DNA of 64,000 bases from Chlamydomonas sphaeroides (Eukaryota; Chlorophyta; Chlorophyceae; Chlamydomonadales; Chlamydomonadaceae), in the NCBI GenBank assembly GCA_001662425.1, contig BDDC01000018.1, positions 82,279 to 146,278 of the forward strand. The letters are read 5' to 3'. Shown here in pieces: positions 58,201-64,000 of the stretch (position 1 is the first letter of the stretch; each line of letters begins with the position of its first letter). The notes under the pieces are model-generated. The model saw only the letters and a program-made list of their open reading frames with translations, was not told the origin of the DNA and did no database searches. Position numbers and translations under genes: made by a program.

Positions 58201-61200
58201 TGAGCAGCTCCTTGCGCGCTGCGCCGCTCGACAGCGGCACGCCGGAGGACGTCCGCCGTGACCGGCCGCCGTGCGAGCTTGCAGAGGCCTCGCCGTCACT
58301 GTCGTTGCCATCACTCGCTGCGCCGACGGAGTGTTTCTTCTGCTCGCCTCGGCCACTGCTGCCGACAGGCGCCGCACGATCCGCGTCTCGCACGACCTCC
58401 TGCGCTGATTCGCAGCCCGAGTCAGAGTCGCCGCTGTCGCTGCCACTGTCGTTAGCGCTGCCGCCTCGACTGCCGGAGGGCCGGGCGTTCGTGCCGCCTG
58501 CCGCCCGGCCCCGCCCGTGCAGCACCTTACCGCCCCTGCTCAACGCCCGCTCTTGCCGCTGCTTGTCCTGCTGCCGCCACGCTGCGGTGTTGGGCCTGGC
58601 GCCGGTTGTCGTGCCGCTCGTGCCGGCCGGGGTGCCGCTGATTGAGGCGCCAGGCGTGTGGCTTGGCGTGACCGTGCCTTGGGCGGTGTCAGCGTCGGCC
58701 GGCAGGAGCTGCAGCGCGCGCAGCGCGGCTCGCAGGCCCGATGTGGCGTCCTGCGCAGGGCATGGCAGGGTGTTGTGGTGAGTGGTCGCGGCCCTAGGGC
58801 AGGAATGCCGAGCGCAGACGCATGCGCAGGTGACCGGAAAGAGTACACTGGGGCGAGGGTATTCGTTGTTCATGTTGCTCCAGCAAACAATAGCTGGGTG
58901 GCATGACTCTTGGGCCCAAACACAGGCTGGTCAGAGCGCGGTAGAGTTTAGGCCATGATGGAGCAACCGTGTGCCTCCAAGGCACCTGCGAGCAGGGTCG
59001 AGTGCGCCCAGCTGCAACGGCTGCCCTTCCGCTGACGCTCCGAACACAGCCCATTTGGTAGAAACAAGTGGAAGACCGTAACGTTCGCCATATGCGCATT
59101 GCAGGCCAGTTGCCGGCAGCCAACACCGCGGCTCTCACGTTCGACAGTGCGGCTATTTTGGTAGCGTAAAAACCCAGATAGCGTCACCAGGATTCTGACC
59201 ACAACCCATCTTGTGTTCGTTGGAGAGGAGCAGGCACAGCGCAAGACTCAGGAGTCAGCGTCATGCTAGCTGTGACAGCGGGCGTGGCCCAGGGCCTTGG
59301 CGGCTGTTGCTAGCAGCCTCACCTGAGGCTGCCCCGGCCGCTGCTGTTTTCCGCAAGACGTGACAGGATCCCGCCTAGCAGCAGCCAGCCCCGCTGCAAG
59401 CCTCAGCCGAACGTGTGCAGGCAGCATGTACGTAGGCAGCAAGAACGAAGCGACGCGTTCGCAAGCCACGCAAACACGGCACACCAGCAGCAGGAGCAAG
59501 CACGACGGGCTCACCAGGAAGCCACATTGCTTGTCGAACCACCCGTAGCACCCATTTACGCTACGATGGCTGCTGACTGCTAGCCGAGGCGTTGTGTGAT
59601 ACGCTGCCATACTTCCCCATCCTGCGCTTCCATCAGACGTACGTGGCATAGCGCTCGCCCGATGCTGTCAGCACAGTGTGAAGTAGCTGCACTGCCCCAG
59701 CTGCTGCAAACGCGCCTCCCCAGACCCACTACACCCCAGTCCGTACCGTGCACCAACACACGCACAGGTAGCTCGGTTGCCCGGTAGGCTCGAAACTTCG
59801 TACACCGTATGCCGCTCAAGCGGCGACCAACGTCAGGCTAGTTCGTTGCGCGCGGCAGCCACGCACCACGCTCGCTCGCACGCAAGCAGGGACGCACCTT
59901 GGTTTCGAGGATCCACACGCGAGCCCCGCTGCCGAGGAAAGGCGCCGCCGCCAGCACAGCCCGGCCCAAGTCTGTGTAGGCTGCCATGAGCGGCCCCTGC
60001 GAGCGCGGGCCCTTGAAGCCAAAGGGTGCCAGCGCGCCGCCCTCGTGCTCTTGGGCCACAGCCAGCATGTACTGCGGGTGAAGCAGAGCATATACGGGGG
60101 CCATATGCAGTCAAGTATTGGCCGCGTGTGTCTGTCTGCCAGCAGGTTTGATGTGAATGCGCGCGCCCCAATGCACGCACCGGCTGCTTGGCAATCTCGC
60201 AGACAGCCTGCGCCAACCCCAGCAGCAGCAGACGCTCCATCTTGGGGTTGACGCTGGCGTGGAAGAGGACCTGCAGTGGTGCGGGGCCGCAGGGTGGCGT
60301 GGAGGGCGGGCGAGGGAACGAAAAGGGGTGGGTTGACAATCATCATGACACAGCGTATGGAACGGGTATCACGCCTTTGTGTCTGTCAGCAGGGCCCACA
60401 GGTACGTCCCCATTGGACACGAAAACGACCTAGCCAGGGCCCGGTGGTGGTGCCTCTGCATGGCACGCCGCCTGTAGCTGATTGCCCTGGTCAGTCCCCA
60501 TCGGCCGCTGCTGCATGCTGGCTTCTCCAGCCTGCCTGCCTGCCTGCCCGATTCGCCCATTCTTAGGACAAAAGGCACCGCCGAAGTGTGACGTATATGG
60601 TACAACATACACAGCAGCCTGCAGCGGAGCGTGCGCTGGTGCGCACATGCCCCCTGGATGGGGTGCAGCCATGCAGTGCAGATCCCCAACCCCTCTGCGT
60701 CGCGTGCTGTAGTCAGTCAATATTGTGTGCACGAGGAAGTGCACACGCCCATTTACGGACGCATGTGGGCAGCATCCACGGACATAGAGCTGAGGGGTAG
60801 CAGGTTTCCTGACATGTTTTTCCTTACATTCATTTGTATCTGTCGTACCCGGCTGGTGGGTACCAACAAGCGTTTTTGCGCATACATTGCACGTATCCTC
60901 ATAAGTTCTGACAATAGAACAACACCAACGCAGTCATCAAGGGTTTGTGAGTCAAGCGGGAGTCCAACCAGGGCCGAACCGCAGCTTGCACGCAATCCCA
61001 GCTACTTGCCGGCCGTTGGGCCCTTCCTACTGGCGCCTGCTGGATGCTTTGCTCTATCCACGCAATATCATCATCTCTCCCCCACCCACGTCCTGGCTCT
61101 AGGTTCTCGCGCGCTCCAATGTTCTACCTGCTAGCCCCGTCCCTGCCCACCTGGCGAGGCCCAGGCGGGCCGCTGCCGGCCGGCCCGTGCTGCGGCCAGC

Positions 61201-62932
61201 CGGCCACCCAGTCGGCTGGTGCGTAAATGGGTACTGGCCCGAGCCCGGGCGTAATTTCCTCAGTACCCCACCGGGTACTTGGGTACTGCCACAGGAGGAA
61301 ATTAACAGGTCCCGTACCCAGACCCAGCAGCCGAATCATTTCATAGTACGCAAATGGGTACTAGTACAGCAGAACCCAATCTCAGCAGAAACCCCGGGGT
61401 AGGGGTGGCCTGCGCCCATATGTAGCCAGCACACCAATATGCTGCTCACACACACGCTGTAACCTAGTGCAGCTAAGATATATCATATATAAGCAATGCC
61501 AGCTGTCTTGAGTATAACCTTTCACAACCAGCGAGCTGCGCAAGGGGCTGCTCACATGGCATGCGTGCTCAACAAACTATCATCCTACCATGCATGCACG
61601 TGCTCCTGACAGGGAGGGCGTTAAGTAGCTGGCATCCAGCAGCCACACGCACTACTTGCTTGCCCAAATACATGCACCCTGCCGTGTCTTGATCTGAAAA
61701 CGCACCACATGCACAGCACAGTACAGCACATACACAAGCATGCATCAGCACGCATGTGTTCGCGTTGCTCAGCACGCATCGGAGGGTGCTGCGGCGGCCT
61801 GCCGCTGCCTACGGCCACGGACTACCGACACTCAACTACCATATCCGTACGCGGGCTGGGCGGGCCTGAGCACTGGGTTCCTTTGGGCGGCGTACGCTGG
61901 GCTTTGCTTCCTGCGGATTTCGCGGGGTTCTCTTCCTGCACTCGCGCACCTGACCGCATTCCTTCGGTCCTGCTTGCTGCACACGATCAGCGTGTCACAG
62001 CCCTGGGCTTCCGTGCCGTGCGGGTCGTATTACATTCTGTCACCTCACTGAATACAAGCATGCGCGCACGTTTCCAGAAAGCTAGTGAAAGGAACCCGCC
62101 CATGAATGAATCTCACCCCCACACATCCCCAGCGCACACAAGTTAGTGCCAAGCAAGGTTCGCCCAGCTGCTGCTGCATGTATGCAGGGCGGTTGTTTTG
62201 TATCCCTTTGGCGTTGGTGAGGTGCAGACGTGCGTAGAAATGGAGCGCGCGCACAAGTGCCCAGGGGTAAGCACTCCAATTTTTGCAGGGCCCGCTCAGT
62301 TGCAGATGCTGCACTTATCACATGCCTGTACTTCAGCGGTCCTACAGCAAACAGCATGCATGCCTGGGCACACTACCATATATATGTTTGGGCGTCAGCA
62401 AATAGGCTGCAAACACATATGCAGTCGCGGAGCAGCAGCGAGCGAGTGCCGCAGTGCTCGCTCACCAGCAGGGATCCAGCGGCGCCACCCCGCAGCGCAG
62501 CCACGCATGCACAGGCTTGCAGCTGCTGCTCCTTTCCGCCGTTGAAGAGCACTGCAGTCCGGACCGAGTCGTACTGCCCTGCGTTCGCCAAACCGCAGAA
62601 ACATAATTCAGGCCCAGCGCATATGCAGTTGATGGTGAGGCTACGTAAAAATTATAACCAAAACCGGCGGATGGAGCGCCTTCTGCTTAGCGGTCGGGTT
62701 CCTCGCTCGAGCAGCAGCAGCAGCAGCCGGCCGCCTGCTGCTGGCTGCAACCCACCCGGCTTGACGACGCCATCGGTTGTGCTGCGGCTGTGGACTGCAG
62801 CAGACACAAGGCGAGAAAATCCCTTGTACGCGCCAGACAGGAGCTTGGCCGCGGCCGAGTAGTGGCATCTCAGCTCGGCCGGCAACGCGCTGTTATGCTT
62901 GGGCAGCACCCATAGCTGCAGCCCAGGGACAT
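52238..62932 (-). CDS. Large unrecognised protein with RG repeats and Tudor/MBT-like segment (5' end unresolved)
   Basis: Exons chosen by phase: 62756-62932, 62466-62578, 60181-60270, 59898-60071, 55022-58750, 54562-54776, 53925-54364, 53287-53490 and 52238-53046, about 1983 codons. The first two could belong to another gene, since a 2.2 kb intron follows them. The N-terminal exons look globular and helical (ASVNPKMERLLLLGLAQAVC, YMLAVAQEHEGG, TDLGRAVLAAAPFLG), family unknown. Exon 5 is low-complexity, with Ser/Asp-rich parts, (RG)n runs (about 57840-58020) and CALCRACG. Exons 8-9 contain GFWYQARVSEAAGPRVRLSF, FWRDAADPSIWWG and WVPKPWCKPFKLL, resembling Tudor/MBT (Royal) domains, which suggests a chromatin or RNA-binding role. 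That assignment is weak. No start codon is found because the first exon follows an acceptor (CGCTTGCAG). Confidence 0.5.
60271..62465. other. Putative 2.2 kb intron or intergenic stretch with hairpin sequence
   Basis: It separates two groups of minus-strand exons of the large unknown gene. An AT-richer stretch (60800-61600) contains an inverted repeat, TAATTTCCTC at 61252-61261 and GAGGAAATTA at 61295-61304. AAATGGGTACT occurs twice, near 61225 and 61351. A weak exon-like minus segment near 62280-62340 (AASATERALQKLECL) could not be joined in phase. The stretch may mark a boundary between two genes. Confidence 0.4.
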
Positions 62933-63484
62933 CTGCAAGCGAAAAAGAAGAATGTCAGTGTTCCAAGCTGGAGGGGGAGGAGCAGCGCATTTATACGCCC
63001 CTGCTGCGCCGACCATAGAGGGGGACGTTTCGCACGGCGATGTGCGTCTCCGCATCCAGAGGATTGTGGTCTGAACCACGCATGCTGCTATGCCGCCATA
63101 AGAACGTCCACCTCGCCAAGAAATCAGCACCCCCCGCAGACCAGCCTGCGCGCAGTTGAATGTATCTTGCAAGGTTGCGAGCCTATGCGTGTTGGCTCTA
63201 CTATTGTTGTATGGATGTGACGGCGTTTCTCCTCGAGAAACTGCAATGCGGTCGCTCACGCTTCAGCTCGCATCGACTGACAACACCCCGAGCTGTACCA
63301 GTAGAACATACTACTTTCCTCAAATATATCGTGCAAGTTGCTTTGCTGAAGACAGCGCGCCAACTTGTCATCTTTGGCGCCAGTCAGCAACCGCGACCCT
63401 CAACTTCTAGCATGTTGCTGCGCAACCAAATAGCTTGACCTCTGACCACCTGCTGCCTCGGGGACGGGGTGTGCGCCACCCACT
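62933..63484. promoter_or_regulatory. Divergent region upstream of the ING gene
   Basis: This region lies between the 5' side of the minus-strand unknown gene and the ING start codon. It is less GC-rich than its surroundings. It should hold the ING promoter and possibly an unrecognised first exon of the minus-strand gene. Confidence 0.4.
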
Positions 63485-64000
63485 ATGACCGATTACCTCA
63501 AGGGGTTCCTGGACAGGGCCAGCGACGTGCCGTTGCAGTTGAGACGGAGGCTTGCTCTCATTCGGGACCTGGATGAGAAGGCGAGTTCGCTGCACCGCGA
63601 AATCGATGACAACTGCAAACGCCTGCTCGCCGAGAAGACCGGCAAGAAGCCCAAGCTCAACCCTGCCGAGGACGGGGAACCCCCCGCGTATGACGTGGAG
63701 TCGGCGTTAAAGCGCCTCATTGGCTTGGCCGACGAAAAGGTGCGGGTGTGACAGACGGCACGGTTCCCCCGGCGCGCGACACGCGGCCGCAGCGCACCGG
63801 GAGGGATCTTCCTGTGCCTGGTTTGTGTACTGAACTGGCATACGTGCAAGTAGCCGTCGTCGTGCTGGCTTCTAACGTTAACCGGCCGGAGCACACGACG
63901 GGGGGCTGCGTCCTCCCAAGTTTCTCTGCTGGTGGTTTGGCTTACACACTGCCACGCCCTGCGCACACCACTCCTGCGCAGGTGCGCATGGTGATAGTAG
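63485..64000 (+). CDS. ING: ING-family chromatin protein, N-terminal part (cut by the right edge)
   Basis: ING proteins are subunits of histone acetyltransferase or deacetylase complexes that read H3K4me3 through a C-terminal PHD finger. Exon 1 (63485-63739) encodes MTDYLKGFLDRASDVPLQLR and IRDLDEKASSLHREIDDNCK, the typical ING N-terminal helical domain. It ends ALKRLIGLADEK at donor GTGCGG. Exon 2 begins at 63982 after ACTCCTGCGCAG and reads VRMVIV before the window ends; the family has DEK followed by a hydrophobic helix here. The PHD finger lies outside the window, so ING1 versus ING2 type cannot be decided. Confidence 0.82.

Noticed and set aside
62989..62995. TATAAAT on the minus strand as promoter of the large unknown gene
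   Set aside because: The exon just downstream follows an acceptor-like CTTGCAG and has no in-frame ATG, so the transcript probably starts further upstream.

Overview
The window looks like nuclear DNA of a green alga, most likely a chlamydomonadalean or volvocine species. It is very GC-rich. Genes are cut into many short exons by small introns, mostly GTGAGT/GTGCGT...CCGCAG. Proteins carry long Ala, Gly, Pro, Gln and His low-complexity runs. TGTAA, the usual algal polyadenylation signal, follows several stop codons. The gene set is eukaryotic and plant-like: exportin-4, a two-repeat AP2 factor, RFC4, ING and a DUF1664 protein. I see no prokaryotic operon, CRISPR array, rRNA or convincing tRNA gene. 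A run of N from 24068 to 24390 is an assembly gap.

Layout from left to right. 1-1625 (-) is the 5' part of an exportin-4 gene running off the left edge. 2121-5458 (-) is an F-box protein with a leucine-rich C-terminal part. 6020-7323 (+) is a small HRDC-domain protein with an acidic/basic tail, followed by a damaged tandem copy at 7929-8412. 10868-18176 (-) is a ten-exon AP2 transcription factor of the AINTEGUMENTA type. 20200-21083 (+) is dUTPase. 22499-26028 (-) is a circularly permuted GTPase of the MTG1/YlqF family. 26410-29340 (+) is replication factor C subunit 4. 30789-37077 (-) is a fifteen-exon protein joining an N-terminal domain that resembles a bacterial DUF family to a C-terminal TLDc domain. 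37528-40143 (+) is a DUF1664 coiled-coil membrane protein. 42724-49128 (+) carries the C-terminal half of the SBP/CRR1 family but shows no SBP zinc finger. 52238-62932 (-) is a large unrecognised protein with RG repeats and a Tudor/MBT-like segment. 63485-64000 (+) is the start of an ING family protein.

Exon boundaries were read by eye from splice motifs. Each junction was checked by requiring that codon phase carry through the whole gene. Eleven of the thirteen models keep phase throughout. The exceptions are RFC4, whose exon 2 is two bases short, and the HRDC copy, which is frameshifted. Neighbouring genes are often divergent across a few hundred bases (F-box/HRDC, MTG1/RFC4, TLDc/DUF1664, unknown/ING) or convergent (dUTPase/MTG1, RFC4/TLDc).

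Functionally the window is a mixed housekeeping and regulatory neighbourhood: nuclear transport, nucleotide sanitation, replication clamp loading, organellar ribosome assembly and chromatin or transcription regulators. There is no evidence of one shared pathway. The most unusual points are the DUF-TLDc fusion, six GC-AG introns among about 66, and a GTPase P-loop that is duplicated and appears to be rebuilt by splicing out a GC-AG intron.
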